From NCBI GenBank assembly GCA_026874595.1, contig CM049314.1, positions 26,611,729 to 26,675,728 on the forward strand: 64,000 bases of DNA, read 5' to 3'. Positions 36,599 to 48,989 of this stretch are shown here, in pieces (the stretch's first letter is position 1; each line of letters opens with the position of its first letter). Both the position numbers and the translations under genes were made by a program. The notes under the pieces are model-generated. The model was not told the DNA's origin, searched no databases, and saw nothing but the letters and a program-made list of their open reading frames with translations. The DNA comes from Sipunculus nudus (taxonomy: Eukaryota > Annelida > Sipuncula > Golfingiida > Sipunculidae).

Positions 36599-39500
36599 AG
36601 CTCAGCTGACTGAAAGTCATCTGAGCTATAGCGATCACTCTTTGTCCGTCGTCCGTCTGTCAGTCTGTCCGTCCGTTAACCAGGCACAAATCGTAACCAC
36701 TGGACCTAGAACCTTGTAACTTGGCATTCTGAGAGGTCCATGAAAAATCTCCTTGGAAACCAGAAATTAGGTCTCTGTTACCCATATCCCTTGAGCTATG
36801 GGGCCCCAAAGTACCCCCCAGAAAAGTCAAACATTTCATACAAAAACTTCAATATCTCATTAACTACATCACTGATGGTCATGATTTTTTGCATACATAT
36901 TGATCATGAGATGTTCCATCAGTTCCTGCAGACTGGTGGCGCCACCTGTATTTTTCGATTTTTTACGAATTTTTTTCTCTATTTTTGAGACCTTTAAAAA
37001 TGTGAACATCTGTTAAGAAGGCACAAATTGTAAAGACTTGACCTAGAATCTTCATTCTTGAGACATTGAGAGGTCAATGAAAAAATGTCCGTGGAAACCA
37101 GAAATTAGGTCTCTGTTACCCATATCCTTCGAGCTATGGGGCCCCGAAGTACCCCCAGAATAGTAAAAAATTTCATAAAAAAACTTCAATATCTCATTAA
37201 CTAAATTACTGATGGTCATGATTTTTTGCATGGATATTGATCATGGAGTGTTTCATCAGTTCTGCAGACTGGTGGCGCCACCTGTATTTTTTCAATTTTT
37301 ACGAATTTTTTTCTCTATTTTTGAGACCTCTGAAGATGCAGTCATCTGTTAACAGGGCACAAATCGTAACGACTGGACCTAGAATCTTCTCTCTTGACAT
37401 GCAGAGAGGCCCATAAAAAGTCTCCTTGGAAACCGGAAATTAGGTCTCTGTTACCCATAACCTCTGAGCTATGGGGCTCCGAAGTACCCCCCAGAATAAT
37501 GGAAAATTTGATACAAAAGTTCAAGTAACTGATCAACTATTGCATTGATCACCATGATTCTTTGCATTGATATTGATCATGGGGTGTTTCATCAGTTTCT
37601 GCAGACTGGTGCTGCCACCTGTGTTCTTTCAATTTTTACGTGTTTTTTTCTCTATTTTTGAGACCTCTGAAGATGCAGTCATCTGTTAACAGGGCACAAA
37701 TCCTAATGACTGGACCTAGAATAGTCTCTCTTGACATGCAGGGAGGCCCATGAAAAGTCTCCTTGGAAACCTGAAACTAGGTCTCTGTTACCCATAACCT
37801 CTGAGCTATGGGGCTCAGAAGTACCCCCCAGAATAATGGAAAATTTGATACAAAAGCTCAAATATCTGAACAACTATTGCATTGATCACCATGATTCTAT
37901 GTATGGATATTGATCATGGGATGTTTCATCAGTTTCTGCAGTCTGGTTGCGCCACCTGTATTTTTTCGATTTTTACAAATTATTTTCTCTATTTATGAGA
38001 CCTTAAGATGGGGTCATCTGTTAACAGGGCACAAATCGTAACGCCTGGACCTAGAATCTTCTCTCTTGACATGCAGGGAGGCCCATTAAAAGTCTCCTTA
38101 GAAACTTAGAAAAAGGTCTCTGTTACCCATTTTCTTTGAGCTATGGGGCTCCCAAGTACCCCCAGAATGATGGAAAATTTGATACAAAAGCTCAAGTATC
38201 TGAAAAACTATTGCAATGATCACCATAATTCTTTGCACGGATATTGATCTTGGAATGTTTCATCTGTTTCTGCAGTCTGATGGCGCCACTGGTATTTTTT
38301 CGATTTTTACAAATTTTACAGGGCACAAATCGTAATGCCTAGACCTAGAATCTTCTGTCTTGACATGCAGAGAAGCCCATAAAAAGTTTCCTTGGAAACC
38401 TCAAATTAGGTCTCTGTTACCCATATTCTTCGAGCTATTGGGCTCAGAAGTACCCCCCCAGAAAAATGGAAAATTTGATACAAAAGCTCAAGTATCTGAA
38501 CAACTAATGCATTGATCACCATGATTCTTAGCATTGATATTGATCATGGGGTGTTTCATCAGTTTCTGCAGTCTGGTGGCGCCATCTGTATTTTTTTCAA
38601 TTTTTAGCTCAGCTGACTGAAAGTCATCTGAGCTATAGCGATCACTCTTTGTCCGTCGTCCGTCTGTCCGTCTGTCCGTCCGTTAACCAGGCACAAATCG
38701 TAACCACTGGACCTAGAACCTTGTAACTTGGCATTCTGAGAGGTCCATGAAAAATCTCCTTGGAAACCTGGAATTAGGTCTCTGTTACCCATATCCTTTG
38801 AACTATGGGGCCCAAAAGTAACCCCTTGATTAGTCAAAAATTTCTTACAAAAACTTCAATATCTCAATAACTACATCACTGATGGTAATGATTTTTGGCA
38901 TACATATTGATCATGAGATGTTCCATCAGTTCCTGCAGACTGGTGGCACCACCTGTATTGTTAGATTTTTTACGATTTTTTCCTCTATTTTTGAGACCTT
39001 TAAGGATGCTGTCATCTGTTAATGTGGCACAAACCGTAACGACTGGACCTAGAATCTTCATTCTCGAAACACTTAGAGACCTATGAAAAGTCTCCATGGA
39101 AACCTGAAATTAGGTCTCTGTTACCCATATCCTTTGAGCTATGGGGCCCCAAATTACCCCCCAGAATTGTCAAAAATGTCATACAAAAACTTCAATATCT
39201 CATTAACTACATCACTGATGGTCATGATTTTTGGCATACGTATTGATGATCAGATGTTCCATCAGTTCCTGCAGACTGGTGGCGCCACCTGTATTGTTAG
39301 ATTTTTTTACGATTTTTTTCCTCTATTTTTGAGACCTTTAAGGATGCTGTCATCTGTTAACGTGGCACAAATTGTAACGACTGCACCTAGAATCTTCATT
39401 CTCAACACACTTAGAGACCCATGAAAAGTCTCCATGAAAACTTGAAATTAGGTCTCTGTTACCCAAAATCTCTGAGCTATGGGGCTCCGAAGTACCCTCA

Positions 39501-41370
39501 AGAATAATGGAAAATTTGATACAAAAGCTTAAGTATCTGATAAACTAATGCATTGATCACCATAATTTTTTTCATGGATATTGGTCATGGAATGTTCCAT
39601 CAGTTTCTGCAGACTGGTGGCACCACCTGTATTCTTTCGATTTTTTTAAATTTTTTGGTTCAGCTGACTGAATGTCATTAAAGCTATAGTGACCACTCTT
39701 TGTCCATCGTCCGTCTGTCTCTCTGTCTGTTAACCAGGCACAAATCGTAACCATGGACTTGGAATCTTCTATATTGACATCCAGGGAGGTCCATGAAGAA
39801 AATCTCCAAGAAAACCTGATATTAGGTTTGTGTTACCCATATCCTGCGAGATATGGGTCTCTGAAGTACCTACCAGAATAATCAAAATTTTATACATAAG
39901 CTCCAGTATCTGAAAAACTTATGCATTGATTACCATGATTCTTCGCATGCATATTCATCATGGAGTGTTTCATCAATTCCTGCTGAGTGGTGGTGCCACC
40001 TGTATTTTTTCGAATTGTTATGCATTTTTTCTCTATTTATGAGACCTTCAAAGATGTGGTCATCTGTAAACAGGGCACAAATCATAACCATTGGACGTAG
40101 AATCTTCCAACTTGAATTCAAGAGGGGACCATGAAAAATCTCCTTGGAAACCTGAAATAGGTCTCTGTTATGCATATCCTTCGAGCTATGGGGCTCAGAA
40201 ACATCCCCCAGAATAATTAAAAATTTGACACAAAGGCCCCAGTATCTGAATAACTAATGGATTGATCACCATGATTCTTTGCATGCATGTTGATCATGGA
40301 GTGTTTCATCAATTCCTGCAGACTGGTGGCACCACCTGTATTTCTTTCGAATTGTTATGCATTTTTTTCTCTTTTTTTGACACCTTCATATCCTTTGAGC
40401 TATGGGGATCATAAGTACTGCCCCAAGAATAACTAAAAATATGATACATAAGCTCCAGGATCTGAATAAGTAATGCATTGATTCCCTTTTTTTTTTTTTT
40501 GCATATTAATCATTGAATGTTTCATAAGTTCCTTCAGACTGGTGGTGCCAGCTATATTTTTTTATTTTTACATATTTGTTTCCCTATTTTTGACACCTTC
40601 AAATAAAGTGGTCATCCATTAACAGGGCACAAATTGTAACAGTTGGACCTAGAATCTTCTTACTTGATATCCTGGGAGGTCCATCAAAAATCTCCTTCCA
40701 AACCTGAAATTAGGTCTCTGTTACCCATATCCTTCAACCTATTGGGCTTGTAAGTTCCCCGAGATAGATGATTGAAAATCTTCTGAATAACTAATACATT
40801 GATTGCCTTGATTCTTTCCATACATATTGATCATGGAGCGTTTCATCATTTCCTGTAGAGTGGTGGCACCACCTTCATTTTTCTAATTTTTACAGATACA
40901 TATATTCCATGGTGACAAGATAAATGAAATAGTTAATCAAGTTTTTTTTTTCAATTGGTGAATTGAACCGAGTAATTGACCATTTTGTGATGTGTGACAT
41001 AACTCCTCTACACACATATCACCCAAGCACTAAACCTGCTGTTTATTCCATTACACGTTTCCATGAGGCCTTGTTGTTTTACACTAGAAAAAATATAGTT
41101 GTTCCATTTTCTCAACACCAGGTTATGTGCTCAAGTTTGGTATGTTGATTTATCATTTATTCATTGTCTGTGCATTCCAGAACAAAAAAAAACCTTGCAG
41201 TTCCACTTTATTTCTAGTCTGTATGCGCAACATGCTGTTACCAGCAAAATTTAATTCTTGCAATACCAGTTAAAACTAATGTCTGATGACTACATATTCA
41301 TTAGATTTTGATGCAAAACATGCTTGTAATTCAAGTTCATCTGAGCATCATGGCCCATGGGCCTCTTGTT
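36599..41370 (+). mobile_element. Family E Helentron-like element with three 5' ends and one 3' end (intron 1)
   Basis: The first start is AGCTCAGCTGACT at 36,599; two more 5' ends lie at 38,606 and 39,657 (a GGTTCAGCTGACT variant), all in the same direction. Core 336-bp units with the GGTGGCGCCACC palindrome fill the spaces. Only one 3' end is seen, CATCTGAGC plus the hairpin GGCCCATGGGCC and CTTGTT at 41,370. This could be nested insertions with lost 3' ends, or 5'-end duplication during rolling-circle replication. No coding. Confidence 0.6.
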
Positions 41371-41558
41371 TAGATTTTGTACCGTTTAATACCCCCATTA
41401 CTGCCACATGAGCATAGTGTGAGTTAATAACAAAAAATATTATCAATGGATTTCCTGTATTGAATTCTGAATAGATTAGTAAGTAATAGAATTCATACTG
41501 AAAAAAAGGTGAACCCCACATATTCATAACCTCAAATAGCATTAGCTATTAATTGTAA

Positions 41559-42157
41559 TCCAAGACAAAGTCGGGGGATACTATGTTTACATGACGGTCC
41601 TGCCACGGCCGCATATAAATCTTGTTGGCACGATAACTCAAATAATATTTCACAGATTTTTACCAAACTTGGTATATGTATAGCTATGGGTGAGAGGACA
41701 AAGCCTATTAAAAATTACCTTTGGTAGGAGAGTGTCCTCGACCTTGAGTGGGTCCAATTTTGGGGAAAATCACACAAATTCTTAAATATCTCAAGAAATC
41801 TTGCATGGATTGATCCCGAAATCAAGTTGATCGAAGATCATGAATAGGGTTGTCATACGTTAGAAACTGGTGGCTCCACCTGTTATTCTTTATTTGTTTT
41901 CGTGCCTTTTAATTCCCCCAAATTGCCACTTGACAGTACTGTGAGCATTATAAGTCAAAAACCAAAGGACAGATTTCTTTTATATTATGCATATACATAG
42001 ATATGGGTTATGGGATAATGTTTATTTAAATTGGGGTCATGACCTCTCCTATTAGAGTGGCCTTGACCTTGAATATTCCCATATTTGGTGAAATTCACAC
42101 AAAATCTTTAATATCTCAGTAAGGGATACATGGAATGATCCAAAAATCAAATTGACT
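41559..42157 (+). mobile_element. Family B Helitron, 3'-truncated copy
   Basis: The 5' end TCCAAGACAAAGTCGGGGG follows an A and runs into GGATACTATG. The core matches 16,060-16,620 with GGTGGCTCCACC at ~41,868. Near 42,157 it switches abruptly to family E core sequence ('ttttctctatttttgag'). Confidence 0.65.
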
Positions 42158-43005
42158 TGTTTTCTCTATTTTTGAGACCTTTAAAAATGTGAACATCTGT
42201 TAACAGGGCACAAATCATAACAACTGGACCTAAAATCTTCATTCTTTACACACAGGGAGACCCATGAAAAATCTCCATGGAAACCTGAAATAAGGACTCT
42301 GTTACCCATATCCATTAAGCTGTATGGCTCCAAAGTACCCCCCAGAATAATGAAAAATTGGATACAAAAACTTCAATATCTCAATAACAACAACACTGAT
42401 GCTCATGATTTCTGGTATACATATTGATCATGACATGTTCCATCAGTTTCAGCAGACTGGGTGCGCCACCTCTATTTTTTTTCAAATTTTTTAGAATTAT
42501 TTTCTCTATTTTTGAGACCTTTAAAGATGTGGTTATCTGTCAACAGGGTACAAATTGTAACAACTGGACCTAGAATCTTCATTCTTGTCATGCAAGGAGG
42601 CCCATGAAAGGGTGTCTGTGGAAACCTGAAATTAGGTCTCTGTTACCCATATCCTTTTGCTATATAGGACTCCAAGGTATCCCTCAGAATAATGGAAAAT
42701 CTGATACAAAAGCTGAAGTATCTGAACAACTAATCCAGAGACCACCATGCTTCTTTGCATGGATATTGACCATTAAGTGTTTTTATTAGTTTCGGCAGAC
42801 TGGTGGAGCCACCTTTATTTTTTTTAAAGTTTACGCATTTTTTCTCTATTCTTGAGATATATTAATACAGACACAATCTGAGCCTGTTGGTTAATCTGTT
42901 TGATGCCTCAGTTCAATGGTTATATACTACCATTCAGATGATAAAATTTCCTTTTGCAAATCTCTTCCCAGTCAGCTGAGCATCATGACCCATGGGTCAC
43001 TTGTT
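42158..43005 (+). mobile_element. Family E fragment with intact 3' end
   Basis: Two and a half core units followed by the family E tail: CAGCTGAGC, the hairpin TGACCCATGGGTCA and CTTGTT. Its last core unit is the same one that family A has entered at 1,878 and at 23,519, but here it is uninterrupted. Confidence 0.6.
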
Positions 43006-43159
43006 CCTGTAACTGCTGTGGATTTAATTTTCAAGGCATGTTTTTGTGAGCATTTCAACTGTTAACACCAAAAAATTGAAACCAGTTGATCAAAAACTGT
43101 AGATTTTATTCAAGTTTTCAAGCACCATGTCACATATTGTTTACATCAAGCTAGTATTA

Positions 43160-45018
43160 TGCAGTTTGCTAGAGCTCAGCTCCCCAGCTTCAGCTCTAAG
43201 TTCCTTAAATTTGGCATACAGTTAGATGTCTCCAAAATCACCTACCATGCCAAGAATTTGGTCACTAGGACTTAATTCCTTTGAGATAGTAATGAAAAAA
43301 CTTCATTTTTTCATTAAAAACCTATTGTTACACTTTAAGACTACATAATATCAAAACCACTGATCTGACTTTGATCATATATAATATACATATTTTTCTA
43401 TACTATCACTATGCTTATGCCAGAAATGATGTCAATATTGCGTAATTGTTTTAAGTTACGGGCCCAAACATAATGCACTTTTTAAAAAATCAAGAAATAT
43501 ATTTACTCCCTTAACAAGAGGATTGTTGAAGCTAGAGATTTTTTGTCAGGGATGTAACATTATTTAATCAAGATTCAATTGAATACCAGAAAGTAGTTCT
43601 GAATTTTTCAAATTTTATAAGTTATTAGTATTAATATGAAATAAGTACCTTAAATTTTGCCCAACTTTGACCATGGCACGTTTGTTTCCTGAGAGCACTG
43701 TTGATATAATTTTCATATCATGCACACGTAAGGATTTCATCTTTGTAGTTTAGAAAGCTGAAAGAAATTGGCCAAATATTGTAGCTTTTATTAATGTTTT
43801 TATTAGACCATATGTCAGACCCAGGCTCTACCCAGCCCCTCTTCAGTCACCTGTATGTTGACCTTGTTGACCTTTCATCAAATTATGCACGCTTGAGGCG
43901 AGGCATACACTGGGGCAGCCAGGCAGCTAATGCCCAGCCACAGTTGATCCAGGTGTCAACCCAACTCATCTAGTAGTTGTCTTGAAAAACAACATAACAA
44001 TAAACAATAAATTAATAAATTTTTATTGGTTTTTAATAACAAATTAAAGAAAAATTAATAGAAAAGGAATTTGTTAGTTGATGAGTAACAGAAAATTAAC
44101 TTGCAGTTACTGATGATGAAAGAATCTTGTATGGATGGATAGAATGTTAATGTTAATGTTATTCCAAATAACACCATGCAGTCACCTATGGTATTTTTCA
44201 GTTAAATTTTAATGATAAAAAATAAATCATATTATTCATTACTAATTATTAGGGATCATATGAAGGAAATTAATGATAGACAAAGATGCAGTTGATAATA
44301 TTAATCTAGATTCCTACTGTGTCTAGTGTGTAGATTGATGTGAAAGTAGTCCAAAGTGAATATATTACATTTATTTTTTTTAATATAAATAAAAGCCATA
44401 AAACCAGGTACTTATGATCATTATTTAAATTTGTGAATTTTGTATATTCTGGATTCTCAACATCATTGTTTGGCTAAAACTGAATGAATACTAGACATGG
44501 TGTGAATGTTTTGCACATGTATTTGAATACGAATATGAATATGTACTGCATTTAAAAATTTCATTGCATAAGAATAGGAATTCAGGTAAAAATGAAAGTA
44601 TTTGAATACCAGTGCAGATACTTTCAAAATGTATTTTAATAATCATTTCAGTTATATTTTATTTAAAAAAATCATATGATTTTCTTATCATTTTTTAAAA
44701 TAAAAACTATATTGGCACAGTATTTGTTATTAAATTTCAATAAATAGTTAAACTCTTTTATTATATGTGCTGCTTATAAGTTATAGGGCCAAGTCAAAAT
44801 CTTTGTGACAGTAGCACTCCATTTGTTAATAAAATAAATGAAATCAAACCTCTTCCCTGTCTCCAAAAATACTATCAAAATCATACATAAGCTAAACACC
44901 AACAACTCATAATAAAGCTTATATTTATTACCACACAATACCAGCATGTGCCTCATTCCCAAATCATATTTTTTATCATATATAACAGCTGAGCGCTGTG
45001 ACCCATGGGTCCCTTGTT
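43160..45018 (+). mobile_element. Family H element, 5'-truncated
   Basis: 43,180-43,700 matches the core at 14,900-15,420 (phrases 'tgaccatggcac', 'aaattttgcccaactt'). The 3' end is CAGCTGAGCG, GACCCATGGGTC and CCCTTGTT at 45,018. The part between ~43,800 and 44,980 is AT-rich without other features. Confidence 0.5.
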
Positions 45019-45116
45019 AAAATATTGATAAAGAACTCATTTGCAAATTTCCTCTTTTGCAGATTAATTATGAACATTGATTTGTCAAAAAAACATTGCC
45101 ATACACTCTATCCCAG

Positions 45117-45302
45117 GTCTCTCAGACATCAATAGGAAATTCCTGACTGAGGACACGACAGGTTACCCTGTGGAAGCATTCAAGTGGCTCGATGAAGATG
45201 CACTGGGAACCGAGGTGAATGCAGATGCTGTAGCTATCAGTCCACTTGGATATGAAGTAGAAGTAAACCCAACAACTGTGGCCTCGTACCTGTGCAGACG
45301 AG
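45117..45302 (+). CDS. Exon 2: second half of C-type-lectin-like domain
   Basis: Acceptor CTATCCCAG, donor GAG|GTACAAT, phase 1 in and out, 186 bp. Joined to exon 1 it gives YIGLSDINRKFLTEDTTGY, continues through FKWLDEDALG and ends TVASYLCRR, the usual closing Cys strand of the fold. The Ca2+/sugar motifs (EPN or QPD, and WND) and the second internal Cys are not visible, so carbohydrate binding through the classic site is unlikely. Its distance from exon 1 (8.7 kb) is filled with Helitron-like repeats. Confidence 0.85.
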
Positions 45303-45831
45303 GTACAATATCTTATTAGACAAGGATTTTAATATTACTTATGTTACATGTGTACTGTTTCCTTTAACAGTCTAAAACATTGTTATCTGTTGCTGGTGGT
45401 GTCTTACTTCTTATAACTTCCAACTTTAAATATTACTGTCCACTCTGCTTAATTAGTATTTCATTATATATTTTATTAAAAGAAAGTTTGCTTTTCTCAT
45501 AACTCACCTGTCACCATGTACCCTTATGTTTTAATGTGTTTTTCTCCTGATTTTAGAAATGATCTATAGAGTAAAAGTCAACAGCACATCTTGCTAAGAC
45601 TTCTCTCAGTCCAGAAGAATACTGCTGAATAGTGATAATTAAATCAGTGGAAAATTGCCTTTCAGGATATCTTCTGAATTAATAAATATCATGGCATATC
45701 ATGGAAGTAGTCACAGTGCATATTTTTTTTATTAATGAAATTTGATACTCATATTGTTTCAATTAAGTTGTCTGACCAATTGAAAAATTGGTGACCTTGA
45801 CCCTGGTGACCTTCACCTTTGTTTGTTTCAG

Positions 45832-45936
45832 AAGAAGGGTACCTGTTTTATAAGGGGCCCGGTACATGTGCTCAATCTGGGGATCCTGTGGCATCTCCTA
45901 AAATTTTAATCAGAAATGTGTTAACAAAGTTCAGAG
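45832..45936 (+). CDS. Exon 3: linker between lectin-like and discoidin domains
   Basis: Acceptor TTTGTTTCAG after a pyrimidine tract; the likely donor is AGAG|GTCAAT at 45,937 (weak). Phase 1 in and out, 105 bp. The translation reads EEGYLFYKGPGTCAQSGDPV... and ends TKFRG, joining to exon 4 as FRGCEDF, which is how F5/8C domains begin. Without the donor the frame stops within 5 codons. LINE coding sequence begins within ~50 bp downstream. Confidence 0.7.
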
Positions 45937-45940
45937 GTCA

Positions 45941-46636
45941 ATGGGCTTGAGCATCATACATTATATACAATATTCATACAGTGGAACAAACAAATGGGGA
46001 TTGTCATTGCACCAGTTATGTTTAACTTTAAATATACATGTTTTAAATGGTAGGATACAGCCAGATTATGAGGGAGACCTAACTTACATGTCCACACAAG
46101 GGTCATCAGTAATAGATTATATCATTGTTAGTTCTGACATTTTTTATTATTTTAAGTCTTTTGAGGTTCTAAATGAAGACTTATCTGACCACTTTCCATT
46201 AACTACAACACTAGAAATTAAAAATGAAGTAAATATTGGTAAAAATGTGGAAAAGTATGAAAATTGGATTCAGTATAGGAAAAAGAAAAATTGTATATAT
46301 GATATCTTTAATGATGATAAGATAATTGATACAATAAATAATATAGAACCTGTCCTACTTACTAACAGTGAAATTGGAGCAGTAAAATTGAAAAACTTAA
46401 TTCTTTATATAGCCGACAAAACATTTGTAAAATCAGAGAAAGTAAATGATAAGAAAACTGTTCAACCAGCATGGTGGAATATGACATGTAGCAAGTTTAA
46501 AAGAGAAAAACATGAAGCATTGAATAAATGTAGAAATACAAATAATTATGCAGATTTGATTAAATACAAACAAATAAAATCAAAATTTAAGTTGAATGTA
46601 ATAGATCTCAAACAGGATATGCAAAGGCAAAAGTAG
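45941..46636 (+). pseudogene. LINE endonuclease C-terminus and linker
   Basis: 231 codons. GTNKWG, LNIHVLNGR, SSVIDYIIVSSD and SDHFPL are the late motifs of the LINE endonuclease; the SDH box carries the catalytic His. The N-terminal endonuclease motifs are missing, so the copy is 5'-truncated. The frame ends at 46,636 in the linker, and the continuation (AKVDEITSC...) lies in another frame from ~46,625. Confidence 0.85.
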
Positions 46637-46698
46637 ATGAAATAACCTCCTGTTCAACAACTAATGAAATATTTAAAAAGATAAAGTCATATAAGAGA

Positions 46699-47895
46699 AT
46701 GCAAATTAAAAATAGTATAACAGGGCAAGAATGGATAAAATTTTTCTATAAGTTATTAAATAATAATGTAAACAGTATCAACCTTAACTATGTAAATGAA
46801 ATAAATAATTATGATTATTTTGAAGAAGTAGATACAAGTAATTTTGACATGGAAGTAAATTATGACATAAACCAGGTAGAGATAAAGAGGCAATTAGACA
46901 GATTGCAAAATGGCAAAACACCGGGACCAGATGGTATTTCGGTAGAATTAATTAAAGAAAACAAAGTTATTTTGATACCACTTTTAGAAAAATTATTCAA
47001 CAATGTTTTTTCATGTGGTAAATTTCCAAATGAATGGTCAAAAGCAATTTTATTTCCACTTTACAAGAAAGGTCCTATTAATGATCCAAATAATTACAGG
47101 GGTATAGCTCTTTTAAACGTAATAGGTAAACTATTCACCAAAATTTTAAATGAAAGATTAATATTATGGGCTGAAAATCATAACAAATTTATAGAAGAAC
47201 AAGCAGGCTATGGAAGAAATTATAGTACAGTTGATAACATGTTCACTCTTATGGCACTAACTGAATCTTATTTATCAAAGAAAAAAGGCAGATTTTATGC
47301 AATATTTATAGATTTTTCCAAAGCTTTTGATTGTATTCAACATCAGCTATTATTTCATGTTCTTCATAAAATTGGCATGAGAGGTAAAATGTATAACATA
47401 TTAAAATCTATGTATTCCAAATTGAAGTCTTGTGTGTTAACTAGTAATGGTTTAACTGATTATTTTACATGTACTGTAGGAACAAGACAGGGTTGTATGA
47501 TTAGTCCTTTATTATTTACATTTTTTATGAATGAATTATATTTTACACTGCATTCTGAAGAAGAAAGTTTATACATAAACCCGGAAGCAAATTCACTTTC
47601 AATGCTCATGTTCGCAGATGATGTTGTATGTTTTACAGATACAGTTGGAAGATTACAGTCCAAAATTAATAAATTAGAAACTTTTTGTGATGCTTATGGG
47701 ATGAAAGTTAATGTAGATAAAACAAAAATTGTAGTATTTAGAAATGGTAGTATTTTAAGAAATTATGAAAAATGGTATTATAAACAAAAACAACTTGAAG
47801 TAGTTAGCAGTAACAGATACTTGGGGGGAATTTTCACTAGTCATCTGAAATGGTCCAAAATGAAACAACATCTAATAAATCAAGCCAATAAAGTA
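46699..47895 (+). pseudogene. LINE reverse transcriptase
   Basis: A continuous reading frame over the RT domain: GKTPGPDGIS, YKKGPINDPNNYRGI, FIDFSKAFDCIQH, GTRQGCMISPLLF, LMFADDVVCF (FADD active site) and MKVNVDKTKIVVF. The catalytic Asp residues are present. The frame reads into the inserted TA-flanked element at 47,896 and resumes after 52,053, so the RT is intact but the protein is cut off in the thumb/C-terminal part. Confidence 0.9.
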
Positions 47896-47924
47896 CCCTT
47901 ACCAAAATTGAAAGTACTCACATA

Positions 47925-48230
47925 TATGTGCCTTATATGTCCCTTATAAGGGCCTTATATGTCCCTTATAAGGGACATATATTTCCCATATAAATGCTAT
48001 GTATGTGAGTTATATGTATATTGCAGCTATATGTTTAGTCAGGCATTGTTATATGTGAGTTATAAGGGAGTTGTATGTTTGTTATATGTCAGTTATAAGG
48101 GAGCTGCACATGAGGCCATTCTGTACAGTTCATTTATATGTGACTTGTATGGGAGATATAAGGGAGTTGAATGTGAAGGGGTTCTGTATATGTCAGTTAT
48201 ATGTCAGTTATAAGTTTATATACTGTGAGC
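47925..48230. repeat. Left subterminal repeat block with CCCTTATAAGGG palindromes
   Basis: Tandem 'ttatatgtgagttataaggg'-type words; perfect CCCTTATAAGGG at 47,941-47,952 and 47,963-47,974, each containing a CArG-like CC(A/T)6GG. Mirrors the right block at 51,657-52,030. Confidence 0.8.
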
Positions 48231-48989
48231 TTACTGTTCTATAAGATAGGACTTAGACATTTTCCAAGGGAACACAAATGCTGCAGAAACTTCTAAGTCC
48301 AAGCTCCATTATGGTTTTAAGAAAATGAATTATAATTGAATAATAAATACTGAAGAAGTATGTTAAAATGGGTATCAAAATAACCAGCTTCCTCAGAACT
48401 TTGTATATTAGAAAAATAATACTATAAATAATTTTTTTTTTCATCTGATGTATACATTAAGAAGTATAAACTATAGTAATCATGCATGCAGTAAAACATC
48501 ATTTACTCAAAACACAATAAAAAAAAATAATTTGACTATATTTCACATTGGTTATAATTTGTGCCCTTGATAATTATAAGAAAAAATAATTCTTTTGGAA
48601 TGTAGTGTATATACAAACACTACAGCATCTAATTGCAACTGATAACTACTTCATAAATACAGAACAAAGGGTATTGATGTAGTGTGCCACTGACCAATCA
48701 TGGGAATACCTAGGCATTAACCTAATATCATATTGGTTTTAGAAACAGCTCAACACCCACACATTCCAGCTGTAAAATATTGCCATTGAAAATCAACAGC
48801 ATTGATAAAAGCATAGGTACTTAAAAAAATAAGTATCTGCATTCTTATTGTGACAATAACCAGCATTCTAATCAGTAAATTTCACAAGTATATGTAACAC
48901 CCCCCCCCCCCCCCCCCCAGCAGACAAGCTTGCTGTACAAGCTCTCTCTACAATGGACCTTTGACCTTACTGTACCCTGCCCTGGAATA

